This document shows positions 1 through 12,040 of a stretch of 64,000 nucleotides of DNA, one piece after another. This DNA comes from Ypsolopha sequella. Lineage: Eukaryota; Arthropoda; Insecta; Lepidoptera; Ypsolophidae. The notes beneath the pieces were generated by a model. That model saw only the letters and a program-made list of their open reading frames with translations. It did no database searches and was not told the DNA's origin. The stretch lies in NCBI GenBank assembly GCA_934047225.1, contig OW204005.1, forward strand, positions 19,104,396 to 19,168,395. Reading direction: 5' to 3'. Position 1 is the first letter of the stretch; every line of letters starts with the position of its first letter. The position numbers and the translations under genes are program-made.

Positions 1-19
1 TGACGCCGCTGCCCGTCAC

Positions 20-202
20 CAGTCTGTTCCATATAAAGCCCGGCTATTAGGGATGGATATACCGCCATCCATCGGTCATGGTGGGCCTCCTGGTTTTTTT
101 GCCTATGAGCTGTCCTCTTACTTTCCCCAATTACTTCGAGGGGGTCTCCAAGTAAGATGGTGGTACCTCCACAGTCGAGCCCGGCATCAGCTCTCCACCT
201 AA
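20..202 (+). other. Unidentified open frame at window edge
   Basis: Frame 2 is open from the window start to TAA at 200-202 (including LLGMDIPPSIGHGG and ELSSYFPQLLRGG). The sequence is GC-richer than its surroundings. It may be the tail of a retroelement ORF or a chance frame; no family recognised. Confidence 0.25.
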
Positions 203-1009
203 AAATTACTTAATTAATTATTTTATCTATATTTTGTTACAATTCCGGAGAAACGACCCTTAAATCTTACATACGAATACGACACGGTTTCGGCTTTGAT
301 AGAGATAAAACGTACTGAAAAAGTGAAAGCTGCGGGCTGAGTGTTCCAATTTCAAAATACAAAACAAACGAACATTCAAACAAATGAAGTCCCGTATTAA
401 CCCACATCTGTTATAACCAATAAGTGAACTGAAGGCCTTGAATTAGAACTATTGATAGATTGATTGACAATGAGATACATGAAATTTAGGATCTTGTTCT
501 TTTAAAAATAAGGGCTGCTTTCCCTTGTAAGATCTCATAGGTAGATTAGTTTGTATAGTAAGAAGATTATTTTTAGCGATGTCTTGTAGTACACCTACAG
601 TCACGCAGAACAAATGCATAGGTAGGTGTAAATTCGACATATTGTCGTTCATCTTTGCCGATCTGGCGCGTGGCCATTCGCTTGCAACGGGTTAATTGAC
701 TAGTGATGTCTTAGTGGCCCTTGGTTGTCATATCGATGAAATTGTAAATAATAATGTAATTGAAAAATAATGTGTGTATGTTGATGTGATACTTTTTTTT
801 GTAACCCGAGGTAATTCGGAGAAAATGTGATGACGTAGAATTTTTAAATACCTTGTAAATGATCAATCTCTTAGTAAATTACGACGTTGAATAAACCTGT
901 AAATCACGGCATACTATGTGTAAGCTTGACAAACCTTTTATTCAACATACATAAGTACATATTTAATCAAAAGTGCAAGTAAACAACTAAAATAAATAAC
1001 AAATAAACT
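203..1009. other. AT-rich sequence without recognised gene
   Basis: No coding or element boundaries recognised; the ORF at 449-652 has no support. Confidence 0.5.
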
Positions 1010-1240
1010 AACATTATATCATTGCAGTATAGAAACGTAGAAAGAAAAGTAAATCTGGTTGTGAGGAGCTCTGAACCGGGATTCGAACCTGGCACCTCTC
1101 GCTAAACAGCTTCTCACATCCAGATTTACCTTCTTTCTGCGTTTCTATACTGCAATGATATAATGTTAATTTATATCTCCTTGCGATAGATAAATCGCCA
1201 AGTGTTCGAACATAGAAATTTATTTCTATCATAGTAACAA
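1010..1240. mobile_element. SINE-like fold-back ('GCAGTATAGAAACG' family)
   Basis: The left arm (ATTGCAGTATAGAAACG ... GAGGAGCTCTGAACCGGGAT) and the right arm (CACATCCAGATTTACC ... TATACTGCAAT) are inverted. The centre holds the tRNA-type B box reversed (GGGATTCGAACC). The tail AAATCGCCAAGTGTT matches the SINE at 52742. The minus ORF at 1014-1232 is this repeat. Confidence 0.7.
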
Positions 1241-1434
1241 ATAAACTATTTCTTTATATTGCTGACTTATTTTATTTTATTTTTATTCACGTTACAAACA
1301 GTTACAACACAAAACATGACCACTTACAAATAACACAAACAAACCTAAAGAAAAATAAAAAAAAACACTTATTTTTGAAAGCTCACTACAAACACATTAC
1401 ATAAGAAGATTAGAATGTACTAAACCAATAATTA

Positions 1435-1718
1435 AAAACCGGCCAAGTGCGAGTCGGACTCGCAAACAAAGGGTTACGTACCATTATCTATAAAAACGAC
1501 CAAAAAAACATGTCTGTTGTTTGGGAGCCCCCTTAAATATTTATTTTATTCTGTTTTTTAGTAATTGTTGTTATAGCGGCAACAAAAATACATCATTTGT
1601 AAAAATTTCAACTGTCTAACTATCACGGTTCATAAGATACAGCCTGGTGACAGACGGACAGCGGAGTCTTAGTAATAGGGTCCCGTTGGTTACCCTTTGG
1701 GTACGGAACTCTAAAAAG
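1435..1718 (+). mobile_element. Lepidopteran 'ACCGGCCAAGTGCGAGTCGG' repeat
   Basis: Starts AACCGGCCAAGTGCGAGTCG, ends GTTACCCTTTGGGTACGGAA. Three further copies: 10529-10733 (diverged), 30277-30452 (inverse), 44381-44668 (inverse). A common interspersed repeat in moth genomes (general knowledge). Confidence 0.78.
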
Positions 1719-1882
1719 GAAAGAACTTTTAACGTTATGAAAAATGATAATAGTGAATTATGCATTTGATAAATTTTGCAAAACCTTATTTTTATATGAG
1801 TATATATTTTTGGAGAAAATGTCGATGTTACTGAAAAGTTTATTATAATAATTAGGAGTAGTTTGTACGGCAGGTAGGTTAA

Positions 1883-2301
1883 GAGGTAATGCGAATTTTA
1901 TTTTTGTCGCTGTCACTCCAAACGAGAAAACGCGCAGCGTGAGAGGGGCGGATTCAGGGCAAAAGAGAAAATAGATGTTTTTATATTTTTATAAAAAAAA
2001 AACTAAACTTGCCAGCAAAAATTGTAAAATCAAATATCTAGATATTATTGAAATCCATCTAATAAACTATGTTTGAATTCTGTGCATGGTTCCTATTCGT
2101 CAAACGAGGAGAAAAACTGTGTTTGAAGACGTCATTTCAACAATTATTTCTATCGAGGAAAGTTTATCTAAACATGTTTTCCAAAAACAAAACCCCAGAC
2201 TATATAGTCAAAATCATACACCAGTAATTGATTACGATTTTCACAGAAAAAAAAATAAAATTCACAGAAAAGAAACACCCGTATTTCCTTTAGATAACGC
2301 C
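1883..2301 (+). mobile_element. TTAA MITE, 'GAGGCTATGCGAATTT' family
   Basis: The left TTAA is at 1879-1882. The start GAGGTAATGCGAATTTTATT and the interior (CACTCCAAACGAGAAAACGC, CCTATTCGTCAAACGAGGAG) match the copies at 24657 (inverse), 37552 (inverse) and 38143. The right end has decayed to ACGCCTAAA, so the second TTAA is mutated. The 72-codon ORF at 2086-2304 lies within it and is not a gene. Confidence 0.8.
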
Positions 2302-2665
2302 TAAAGTTAATCTTTACGAGACGAGGGCCTGGGAATCTTAAAAGATAGGTTTTAGAGCAGTGCTTGGCAATAAACTTTATTATTTACGAGTTTATAGAGA
2401 AAATTTGCATCGATGATATATGCTGTAAGTTTAGTCATCAAAATAATTACGTCATGAAATACAAATACGACAGTTTATAATGAAATAAATATGTAAAATA
2501 GGGAGAGAAATGACTCAGTGTAAAATCATTCGAAAATACCAAGTATTGTTATTGCGATCGTAGTTCCAAGTAAATCTACTTATGAATGGGATTATTTAAA
2601 TCGACTTAGGTCACCTACGTCATTTTAGTCGTAATTGCAAGTAATGTCATTTAGTCATATATGGT

Positions 2666-3233
2666 CAGTGCCGGATTAGCCCATAAGCAAATTAAGCAAC
2701 TGTTTTGGGCACCACGTCTCGGGGGCACCACAAATAGCACCGATGAAATATTTTCTAGCTCATGAAAGGTAGGACTTATTAAAAACCCGCGTGTAATCAA
2801 ATTGACTAGCTTGATTAATGCGATGTCGTTGCGTGCACCTCACGTGAGTTTGCAAATCTTCCGAAAATTCAGGTATTAAAACGAACGAAAATGCTACAAG
2901 AGAGGCTCGAGGCTTTATTATCCATATTGAATATAGAAGAAGATATGCATATATTATAGAACTTCGACAATATCGTTCGTGAATTTGCTGTCCGTAAAAG
3001 TCGCAAGTCGCATTTCAATAAATAATAAAAAAATATTATGCTTTGGTTTTTATAATAGTAGATACACTTATCTCTTTCGTACATATTCTAAGAAAAGTAT
3101 AAGAGTATTCTTTATATGTAATGATCAATCTCTTTGTAATAAATACGTAATAAATGTAATAAAGAATGACACTGGTCTACCAGCCCATAGGCGCGGATTG
3201 CTTAGGGCATCAAGTAGTCTTAATCCGGCACTG
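2666..3233. mobile_element. hAT-like MITE, duplication not resolved
   Basis: Inverted ends CAGTGCCGGATTA, with further pairing of the sub-terminal AGCAA/TTGCT blocks. The flanking 8 bases (TATATGGT and CATGGCTA) do not match, so assignment rests on the terminal sequence only. ORFs at 2869-3248 fall inside it. Confidence 0.6.
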
Positions 3234-3548
3234 CATGGCTACATATAACCGTTAATTACAAGAAGGGCGTTAAGTATTTTTATTTATTTATGATTCTGAG
3301 GCTATATTTATTTGTGAATACATAGTTAAGTGTTTGTTTTGTTGCCGATTTAAATTAAAATGTCGTTTGAAACCAGTTTTCTATTACTGTACAAAAAGTT
3401 AAAATTTGTTCTTTATTATACTATAAAATGTAATTTTATAGCAAACTTAATAACGAAAAGGTCAAGAGGGTAACTGAGGTGAGAGATCTTGAGGTACAAC
3501 TTGATAGCTATACAGGGTGACTTTTAATGTAACCCCGATAATATAAGA

Positions 3549-3960
3549 GATTCTAACTAGAATAATAATAATAAAGGCGTAGGGATATGACGACCCCATC
3601 GCCCTCTGGTACGTCCAGTATGTCCAGTGCAATCAGTCACCGCAGGGAGGCTTGTGGCGAGCCGATGGTGAGTGGCGACACCACGGACCCTACCTCCAGG
3701 GGACACTCACACATGCGCTTACACACACACACATACACACAGCAACACACACCCCGCCTCTGCGCTTGCTTTAACAAGCCGGCCAGATTGGAGATGCAAG
3801 AGCGGAACCTATGCTCCAGGTTGGAAGTGTTAAATTTCATGACGCCGGGGGCACTTGACTGTATAAGGATCTTGCGCCCCGCAGACTCACCTCTCGACAA
3901 CCTTAGCTACTTACAAAGTGTTGCCCACTGGCCGCCCCATGGTGGCTAAATAGGGCGCCC
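3549..3960 (+). other. GC-rich unidentified block with a (CA)n tract
   Basis: Contains overlapping ORFs on both strands (3587-3949 plus, 3637-3900 minus) and an ACACAC tract at 3718-3750. Composition differs from the surroundings. It is probably part of a retroelement; neither translation is recognised. Confidence 0.3.
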
Positions 3961-4298
3961 ACAACGGCTATCCTGCTGGATAGTTATCAAGCAGCAAGTC
4001 ACCAGCAGCACTAAAAGTTTTACACATCGCCTTAAGTCAAAAATGTGTTTCCAAAGAAACAGGTTAAAGCAAGATATCATCCGCAAAGAATACCTCACGT
4101 CAAAGAAACAAAAAACATAAGAGCCTATAAAATAAGTTTGACGTGATTTATGTTTTAAATTGTCATGCAAGACAACTAAGACAAGGCGAAGATATCGACA
4201 TTGTTTTATAAAAACAGTTGTAAATAAGTAGTTAAGTTTGGAACAAACAAGCTAATAATTTACATAATTTACTTTGTCTTCATACCACGTCGTCACTG

Positions 4299-4696
4299 AA
4301 GGCAATCGAAAAAAATACGGGTGTTTCTTTTCTGTGTATTTCATGAAATACACGGAAAATTTTAATAAATTTCTGGCATTTTGACTATATAATCTAAGGT
4401 TTTGAAATTGAAAAACATGTTTGGATAAATTTTCCTCGATAGAAATAATTGTTGAAATGAGGTCTTCAAACACACTCGTTTGACGAATAGGAACTTAACA
4501 GAACTGAAACATATTTTATTAGGTGTGTTTCAACAATATCTAGAGATTTGATATTTGAAATTTTACTAGCTATTTTAGTTTTCTTAGTAAAAATATAAAA
4601 CCAACTTTTTTCTCTTTTGCCCTGAATCCGCCCCTCTAGCACTGCGAGATTTTTCGCTTGGAGTGACAGTGATTAAAATAAAATTCGCATAGCCTC
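4299..4696 (-). mobile_element. TTAA MITE, 'GAGGCTATGCGAATTT' family
   Basis: Inverse copy of the same family; the right flank TTAA is at 4697-4700, preceded by TTCGCATAGCCTC. The left end is decayed (TGAAGGCAATCGAAAAAAAT). The ORF at 4252-4473 is part of it. Confidence 0.78.
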
Positions 4697-4700
4697 TTAA

Positions 4701-5639
4701 GTACGTAATAATGAAAAATTGTCAAACTGAATTGGTCTCAAGAACTTGCAGTCCCTTAGCGTTTAAAGATGGATGACAGAAATTGGTTACCACTTATTTT
4801 ATTTATTTCCAATAAATAATTGAAATAATTTGTAGTTTATTCAAAACTTTCCCAAAAAGGAGCACTTTTATAATATTAAATAAAATAAAAATTATAATAA
4901 AAAAAATAAAAGCTAAAATTCAATTTGTTTAATTTTATTAAGAATTTGAATTTGTACATTAATAATTATAGCTAGAGAAAATTTATATAAATTAAATAAG
5001 GACCTAATAAATTAGGGTTAAATACGAGCTGCACGCATTGCTCGGCGGCTGCCAGTGCCCGTTTGACAACGACGGTGAACGCCGCGTCGTCGTCCTAAGA
5101 ACGACACTCGCCTTGATAATGCCGAAATTGTATCGGTGAAACGGTTGGCATATAGTCAACAACAATCACACGTGAGTGTTCAAGCCGTATGTAATAATAA
5201 TTTAGTATGTCAGCTCACGCGAGTTTTAATAATATTATAGTTCTATTTGTCTTTGAAATTACTGATTTTGGGATAAGAGCGCCTTAACTGTTACGGTATT
5301 CTAATAGACGTTGATTGTACAGTTACCATCTCAAATCCAAGTTCGTTTAGGGAATAACAATATTGTCACAAACAATCGTCAGTCCAGTGCCAAGTATGTG
5401 ACATCATTTCCAACTTATTTTAAGCACGTACTTAACATAATCTTTATAAGATCTCGAAAGATTTAGTACAAACATAATTCATTCATCAAGGATGATCTGA
5501 ATGATGGTTATTTTCACGAAACCTTGTAATTTTCGTATTTGTACTTTTATGATGACACTCGACGTTACTCTTCGTATTTTAAGATGGTCCACGAAATATA
5601 TATTTTTTTTCTTCTTATTCGAAAATTTTTTTCAAATAA
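4701..5639. other. AT-rich sequence with a GC-rich island at ~5034-5175
   Basis: The island (CTGCACGCATTGCTCGGCGG ... AACGGTTGGCATATAGTC) ends at CACAC/GTGAGT, a donor-like site. It could be a non-coding or upstream exon, but no matching acceptor or protein family is seen. Confidence 0.25.
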
Positions 5640-6378
5640 TAGGTCTTTACATATGAAATTGCCGAAATTTTCTTACAGATTCATGAGTTCATAATTCCTG
5701 TAATATACAAGGTGACTTTTTGATCATCGTCCAAATTCATACTGGTGGCTTGGTAAGTGATCAGTATCATGGATCAATAACAATTTTTGTGAAATTTGTA
5801 AAATGAAATTTCGACTCCCCATAGTGATTCACTCGGGACTGGAACTGTATTTATATGGGAAGCCGAAATTTCATTATACGAATTTCACAAAAATTGTTAC
5901 TGATCCAAGATACTGATCACTTATCAAGCCTCCAGTATGAATTTGGACGATGATCAAAAAGTCACCTTGTATATTTCAATTATTTGTTTTTGTTTGAAAG
6001 TTGATTTCAAGGTTTTAATAATAATAAACGTTTTTTTCGGATATTATATCCATGTTGTTAGTACCAGTTTTTCTTGATTAGAAAAACTTTTTTTCAACTT
6101 TTTTTACGTATTAAATTTTATTTTTATTTTAAATTTGATTATAAAAATTAAATCTTCAGAAACAGTTCGTCCTAAATGCCGCCCATTTCCATGATAAGAT
6201 TCATAATAATATTTACAGCTGACACTTTTCTAGCTTAATGTTGTTTCATTAATACACAAAAGAAATCACATAATTTTGATTTGTTATTCCTACAAAAAAT
6301 GCAAAAATATTAGTAGTGAAAATTGAGTTTCCTTAAAATTCTCCATATGATAACGGCAGTTGCATATGTAAAGACCTA
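5640..6378. mobile_element. TIR element 'TAGGTCTTTACATATG' with nested palindromic MITE
   Basis: Inverted ends TAGGTCTTTACATATG (left) and GCATATGTAAAGACCTA (right). Interrupted by the palindrome 5704-5973. A shorter, uninterrupted relative lies at 57438-57545, and a lone right end at 7263-7288. Confidence 0.7.
5704..5973. mobile_element. Palindromic MITE A (TATACAAGGTGAC family)
   Basis: ~270 bp. Inverted ends TATACAAGGTGACTTTTTGA / TCAAAAAGTCACCTTGTATA; the arms pair throughout (CCAAATTCATACTGG / CCAGTATGAATTTGG). Further copies: 9094, 9595, 12187, 13277, 54030. Confidence 0.88.
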
Positions 6379-7019
6379 ATATAAGCTTTTATGATTTTTT
6401 CTTATTAACTATACACTCCTGCTCATGTTATGGTGATCATTGTGATACATTTTGATGACTTCATACATACATTATTTATAACGATATTCTTTCACTGGCA
6501 TCAGTCGAATCCCTATTTTCGTACATCATAAAGCACTTTATCGATATCTACTTTTCCCATCATTATCCATCTAAATTTGACAATGACATTACCGTCACTG
6601 AAGAAACAGTGGCATTTGCTAGTAAATACATTACATCATAATTCAATAATCATATTACACCAAATCACATCGTAAAGTATTACAGAATCGATGTCATTGG
6701 TGAATTGTTCGACAGATTCTGAGAATAATTACGAACGTTTAAATATAAATAAAAAAATTATAATAAATATTTTTACTAAATAAAAGCTTCTTTCAACTGT
6801 TTTATTATATTTAAATATACAGACTTTTATGAATATTGTAGTATAAATTAAATAAAAAAAGAAAACTTTCGATATATATTTCGATATTTTTTTACAGGTG
6901 ACAAATTAATTTTGCTGTTAGCTTAATGTTGTCTCATACATACACAAGAAATTACATGATTTGGATTTGACATTCCTAAAAAAAATGCAAAAATATATAT
7001 AAAAATTGATTTTCCTTCA

Positions 7020-7249
7020 AATGAGCGTTTTTCTCGCTGTTTTTTTTCTTAGTTCTTAGCTTTCCTCCAGATGTCACTGTCCATGTCACCATAGATAAAA
7101 TATGTTCCGTAGCAATCAATGTCAAAGTTGTTTTTAGTTTGTTTGGAATCTGTGCAAATTTTGTCTTTGATTATGTTGCTAAAGTATACGACAGTGCCAT
7201 CTAGGAATCTTATTTAACACTAAATTTGATATAAGGAAAAACGCTCATT
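7020..7249. mobile_element. 230-bp MITE with AATGAGCGTTTTTC inverted ends
   Basis: Starts AATGAGCGTTTTTCTCG, ends GGAAAAACGCTCATT. A ~90% identical copy lies at 7522-7751. Small ORFs here are shadows. Confidence 0.85.
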
Positions 7250-7521
7250 CTCTATAGTCAAACGGCAATATCATGTGTAAAGACCTAATATAAACATGAA
7301 GTCATTGAACTCTAAGATACAAATGCAGAAAACATTCAACTGTTTAGGCAAATAGCTGTCTCAGTGGTTCCACTGCGTGGGCAGATGATCTCAATATTTT
7401 TTCTTATAGCACTAAGTAGGTATAATCTAGAGTTCAATGCTTTTCTAAGCTATTCTCCTCATTTAATACTCTTTGTTAGTGTGGATTATTCGATATTGGC
7501 ACGCTTTTATTACGTTTCAAG

Positions 7522-7751
7522 AATGAGCGTTTTTCTCGTTGTTTTTTTTCTTGGTTCTTAGCTTTCCTCCAGATGGCGCTGTCAATGTCACCATAGATAA
7601 AATGCGTTTCGTAGCAATCAATGTCAAAGTGGTTTTTCGTTTGTTTGGAATCGGTGCAAATTTTGTCTTTGATTCTGTTGCTAAAGAATACGACAGTGCC
7701 ATCTAGGAATCTTATTTAACACTAAATTTGACATAAGGAAAAACGCTCATT
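7522..7751. mobile_element. 230-bp MITE with AATGAGCGTTTTTC inverted ends, second copy
   Basis: Same orientation and length as the copy at 7020-7249, with scattered substitutions and identical ends. Confidence 0.85.
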
Positions 7752-7799
7752 GATTTTTGTGTTGTGTGTACAAATCGAACCAATGAGAACCTGTAACTA

Positions 7800-7966
7800 G
7801 AAGCTAATCGTTTTCTGGGCCCTGTGATCCAAGCTCTGCTTTGTTTAGGGTCCGTTGTAAAAATCGTTTCTACAACTTGTCACATTATACCCAATTTATG
7901 TACTCACTGTAAATGTTGTATTGCTATGGTAAATAAATATACATTTGATTTGATTTGATTTGTTTG
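7800..7966 (+). mobile_element. LINE-type 3' end with (TTTGA)n tail
   Basis: Ends in AATAAATATACATTTGATT followed by TTTGATTTGATTTG, the usual tail of 5'-truncated LINE copies in moths. No coding part present. Confidence 0.45.
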
Positions 7967-9093
7967 AATTCACCGTATTAATTTTATTTTGAGTTTCGAG
8001 ATCTGTGAAAAGCAGAAACATTTTCTTATTTATATTTACTACACAGTTTTCTATTCACCTACATTCACATTATTATATTATGCGTATTACTAAATTATAT
8101 TAAAATAAAAACGCACTCAGTGTGGTATGTATCGTAAATCTCCAAACAAAAATAAACCGATAAATCACTCCATACAAGAAAGGTACATATAGAATATTAT
8201 AAAGCCATCGAAAAATCGATTTCCTGCGTATTTCTAGATGTGATGTCAGCCACTTTTGTGTAAACAGACAATCGATACATCGTCACTGATAAAAATATAT
8301 CCCGATTGATAATCGAATACACAACTTATACGGAATAAAAAATATGCATAAATAAGTATAAATACATTTTAGATGTTCTGACATCATGCTTTCGACACAG
8401 ATTGTTCCTTGAAGTAAAATATTAATATTATTATGAGAGGTAAAATATAGCAGTCGTTTAACGTTGCTGTTGAGAGGTTATAAATAATGCACCCAGAACT
8501 TTGAGAGACTATTAATTTTACGAGCTTTTAAACTAGAACAATATTTTAGTGTACATTTTTAAGCTTTTAGTGATGCTTGTTTGTATTAAAATATTATAAC
8601 GTTAATGTTAAAATAAATCTTTGTTAAAATTAGGGACAAATTGACAGAATAACGATCCAATAAATAACGTCAGATGACAAACAGCTGACATTCGGAATTT
8701 GACATTTATTTATCGATACCTAAATTATGATGTCAGTTTTGTTGGATTTTTAAATGAAATGATAGTAGTAAACATAAATTCGTGTCATAATAAACCTTTT
8801 ATGGTTGGTTATATTTTAGATAGTAAAATACAAGATTAATTCCAAAATGTTACATTTTGACAAAAGATGACCTCTACTTAAAAGATCACCTTGGCTTCTG
8901 ATTCCGCAAATAAACAGTGATAAATGCATCAAATACAGGTGATTCTGCAAATGCTAATTGATTGATCATCGACCTTGATACGGTTCAATTGACGTTTTAT
9001 CGATAGTTTTATATCGAGGTCGCGGTCGGGACAACACTATACTTTTTGATGTTGTGAACTTGAACTTGATAAAGTATATATGTACTTGATAAC
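7967..9093. other. AT-rich sequence without recognised gene
   Basis: No element ends or coding frames recognised. Confidence 0.5.
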
Positions 9094-9597
9094 TATACAA
9101 GGTACCTTTTTGATCATCGTCCAAATTCATACTGGAGGCTTGATAACTGATCAGTATCTTGGATCAATAACAATTTTTGTGAAATTTGTAAAATGAAATT
9201 TCAGCTTCCCATAGAAATTCACTTCCAGCGGGCCTATTATGTATCTCTAGTTGCCTTCTGGACTGGGTGTCTATCATCAAAAACATAGATATACTATCGA
9301 ATTCCGGTTTCCTAAGGATATGTTCGCACTTGAAGTGACGACACAGATTGTTAATAGTTCAATACCCACTAAAGGCAATTTTGAAATTTCAGTTTTTATC
9401 TATGTTTTTGATGATAGGCACCTCGTTCAGTTGGCAACTAAAGATACAGAATAGGGGGGCAGTTCTGAGTGAATTACTATGGGGAGTCAAAATTTAATTT
9501 TACGTATTTTACAAAAATTGTTATTGATCCATGATACTGATCACTTACCAAGCCGCCAATATGAATTTGGACGATAATCAAAATGTCACCTTGTATA
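9094..9597. mobile_element. Palindromic MITE A with nested fold-back
   Basis: Ends TATACAAGGTACC and CACCTTGTATA. The middle (about 9237-9452) is a second small fold-back: CTATCATCAAAAACATAGAT against ATCTATGTTTTTGATGATAG. The ORF at 9251-9454 lies in the nested part. Confidence 0.8.
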
Positions 9598-9863
9598 TAC
9601 AAGGTGACTTTTTGATTATCGTCCAAATTTATACTGGAGGCTTGGTAAGTGATCGACATCATGAATCGATAACATTTTTTGTGAAATTCGTATAACGAAA
9701 TTTCGACTTCCCATAGTAATTCACTCCCAGTCCTGAGTGAATCACTATGGGGAGTCGAAATTTCATCTTGTGAATTTTACAAAAATCGTTATTGGTTCAT
9801 GATGCTGTTTACTTACCAAGGCTCAAGTATGAATTTGGACGATGTTTGCAAATTCACCTTATA
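9595..9863. mobile_element. Palindromic MITE A, abutting the previous copy
   Basis: Begins in the shared TATA at 9593-9598 (CCTTGTATATACAAGG). The right end is decayed (AATTCACCTTATATATAT) and continues as an AT microsatellite to 9890. Confidence 0.8.
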
Positions 9864-9997
9864 TATATATTTATATATATATACATATTCTTGATATAGT
9901 ATATAATTTATCAATGAACTTGATAAAGTAAATAAGTAATAAACCTAGTTTTATTACTTATTTTTTGCACTTTATTAAGACTGTACATGACTGACAT

Positions 9998-10528
9998 GAC
10001 TTTCGAGGATTCGTTTGAAGAAATTCGGACTCTCATTGTATTGAAAAAAAAACTCGTGAGTTTGAGGAGTTTTTAATTATTATAATTTAGAGTTGGAGGG
10101 ACAGGATTTTATATGATGGACGTTTTTTATCATATTTTGATCGATGTTTATTTTGGTATAAGTTTTTGTTGTCCAAAACCCAATACGAAGCAAATGAAAT
10201 GATATTTATATCATATTTTAGGCCTACCGTTGCGATTTTATTGGATGCAAGAAAATGCAAGTAATCGTGTATCGAACTGCCAAAATATTAAGAGCAAAAA
10301 AAGAAATATGACAAATATATATATTTTTTATTTAAATCCTTGTTATTTAGAAACAAAACACAAAAAAAACAATAAAGATACATATTTAAAAAATTACATT
10401 TGCGTTTTAAGTTACATAAGATGAAATTTAATCTACCGCCCGAATTCATACTGGAGACTTTTAGTTACTGGAGTGATCAGGAACAATGTTTATCTTTAGC
10501 GATCATAAGGCGAAATTTGAAAAAAAAA
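9998..10528. other. AT-rich sequence; short block shared with 28733-28770
   Basis: The minus strand at 9998-10040 (GTCCGAATTTCTTCAAACGA) matches the centre of the element at 28142. Otherwise no gene recognised. Confidence 0.4.
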
Positions 10529-10733
10529 ACCGGCCAAGTGCCAGTCAGACTCGCGTACCTAGGGTTCCGTATTGTGGATGATAAATTTAATTTTGTCACT
10601 TTTTTAGTGAATTTGTCAATTTCATTTTTTTTTTAGACTGTGATATGTGGGCAAATTAATGATATGTTCGTGCCAAATTCCATGTATTTATCTTTAACGG
10701 TACCTTTTAGGTACTACGGAACCCTAAAAATGT
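10529..10733 (+). mobile_element. Lepidopteran 'ACCGGCCAAGTGCGAGTCGG' repeat, diverged
   Basis: ACCGGCCAAGTGCCAGTCAG at the start, GGTACTACGGAACCCTAAAA at the end. The ORF at 10400-10636 overlaps it by chance. Confidence 0.65.
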
Positions 10734-11008
10734 TTGCTTCCGTACTGCCTGTGCTAGGAATTGTACTAACTAATCCAGTTCGTATATCTATAGTAAGTGC
10801 GCGTTAGTATGGCCCTTTATCAAGCACTTAGTATAAAGTGGTATAAAAATATACCACTCACAATAAGGTCTATATCACATGAAGTTTTGTTCTAATACTA
10901 AACCTTATTTACATAAACATACCTCGATATGCAATTTTTAAGGATTTCATTTCGGAACGAAGCGAGCGAACCTTAGTGGTAGATGAATATACTATTTTAT
11001 AAATAGCT

Positions 11009-11268
11009 TATACAACGTGTAACAGAAAGGTGTAGCCATATTTGAAGAGCTTATTCAGTCAATGGTATAGAACAACTTTTACTATGGAACAAACCCTGTA
11101 TCTCGAAAAAAAAAAATAACATTTTCATAGAAAAATGCAATGCCGCTCGGCTGAAATGTATGGAAGGGCAGATTTTTTTTCGAGATTTCAGTGTTGGCAA
11201 GTTGTTCTTTACCATTGACTGAATAAGCTCTTCAAGTATGGTTACACCTTTTTGTTACACGTTGTATA
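11009..11268. mobile_element. Palindromic MITE B (TATACAACGTGTAACAG family)
   Basis: ~260 bp. Inverted ends TATACAACGTGTAACAGAAA / TTTGTTACACGTTGTATA; arms pair (AGAGCTTATTCAGTCAATGG). Further copies: 12453, 19609, 34976, 36938. Translation of the arms gives the MKSLFSQWYRTTFTM artefact in several ORFs. Confidence 0.88.
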
Positions 11269-11605
11269 TGCCAACACTATGCATGATGTAAGTTTTCTAA
11301 ATAAAATAAATAAGTTTTGGGGTCCCGGACTCACAAGATGGTTACAAAATCTGAAATATTTTTTTTGACAATGACTGTACTATTAATTTGCATAGCCGTA
11401 AGTCAAATTACTGTCCTCGATTCTGTCATAAGGTCCTTGTTGAAGAGGCTGATTGACAACACGTAGGGCTAAGGTGATTGATAACAGCTGATTGACAACA
11501 CGTAGGAATGACAATTAAATGGATGATCTACTTGACAGCTGACAGCGCTGACAGTTGACAGGTCTTAAGCGGTGTACATAAGTGCATGACGTGATGACAA
11601 AGTAT

Positions 11606-11700
11606 AAATAAACAATGACCACACATTTAGATTGGGATTATTATGACTAGGATTCCTAGTCATAATAATCCCAATCTAAATGTGTGGTCATTGTTTATTT
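11606..11700. repeat. Perfect 95-bp palindrome (47-bp arms, 1-base spacer)
   Basis: The left arm 11606-11652 (AAATAAACAATGACCACACA ... GACTAGGA) is exactly complementary to 11654-11700, with T at 11653 between. No mismatch found over the 47 bp. Confidence 0.95.
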
Positions 11701-12002
11701 ATTCTAGGAATAATATCGATATCGAATTGTGTTGTTCCCATCACTATTTTTTAGCAATTTTGCATTCTAATGAATAAGAATGAGAAGCGATTTTAATTTT
11801 GATTGCGACGTTTAATAATTTTAACAGTTATTGATTTTAAAAACATGTTATTTAATTCAATATCCTATTGGCCAATTTTCAACATTTGAAATTAAAAATG
11901 ACATCTTATCTGTAGGTATTAGTGAATAGTGCTGAACAGATTTTGATGCGGTTTTCAATGTTACCCAGGGGGATTCCTTAGAAAATTGTAGCTCATGCAT
12001 AA

Positions 12003-12040
12003 CTAGCTTTTGCCCGCGGATCCGCTCGCGTGGAAGTGTC
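12003..12040 (+). mobile_element. 'GCTTTTGCCCGCGG' lepidopteran repeat fragment
   Basis: CTAGCTTTTGCCCGCGGATC; related fragments at 16628-16660 and 16727-16765 (GCTTTTGCCCGCGGCTCCGC). A common moth interspersed repeat end. Confidence 0.55.

Noticed and set aside
3587..3949. A 120-aa protein with a Thr/His-rich CA-repeat segment
   Set aside because: Overlaps an equally long antisense ORF, includes a (CA)n tract and shows no domain; kept only as an unidentified block.
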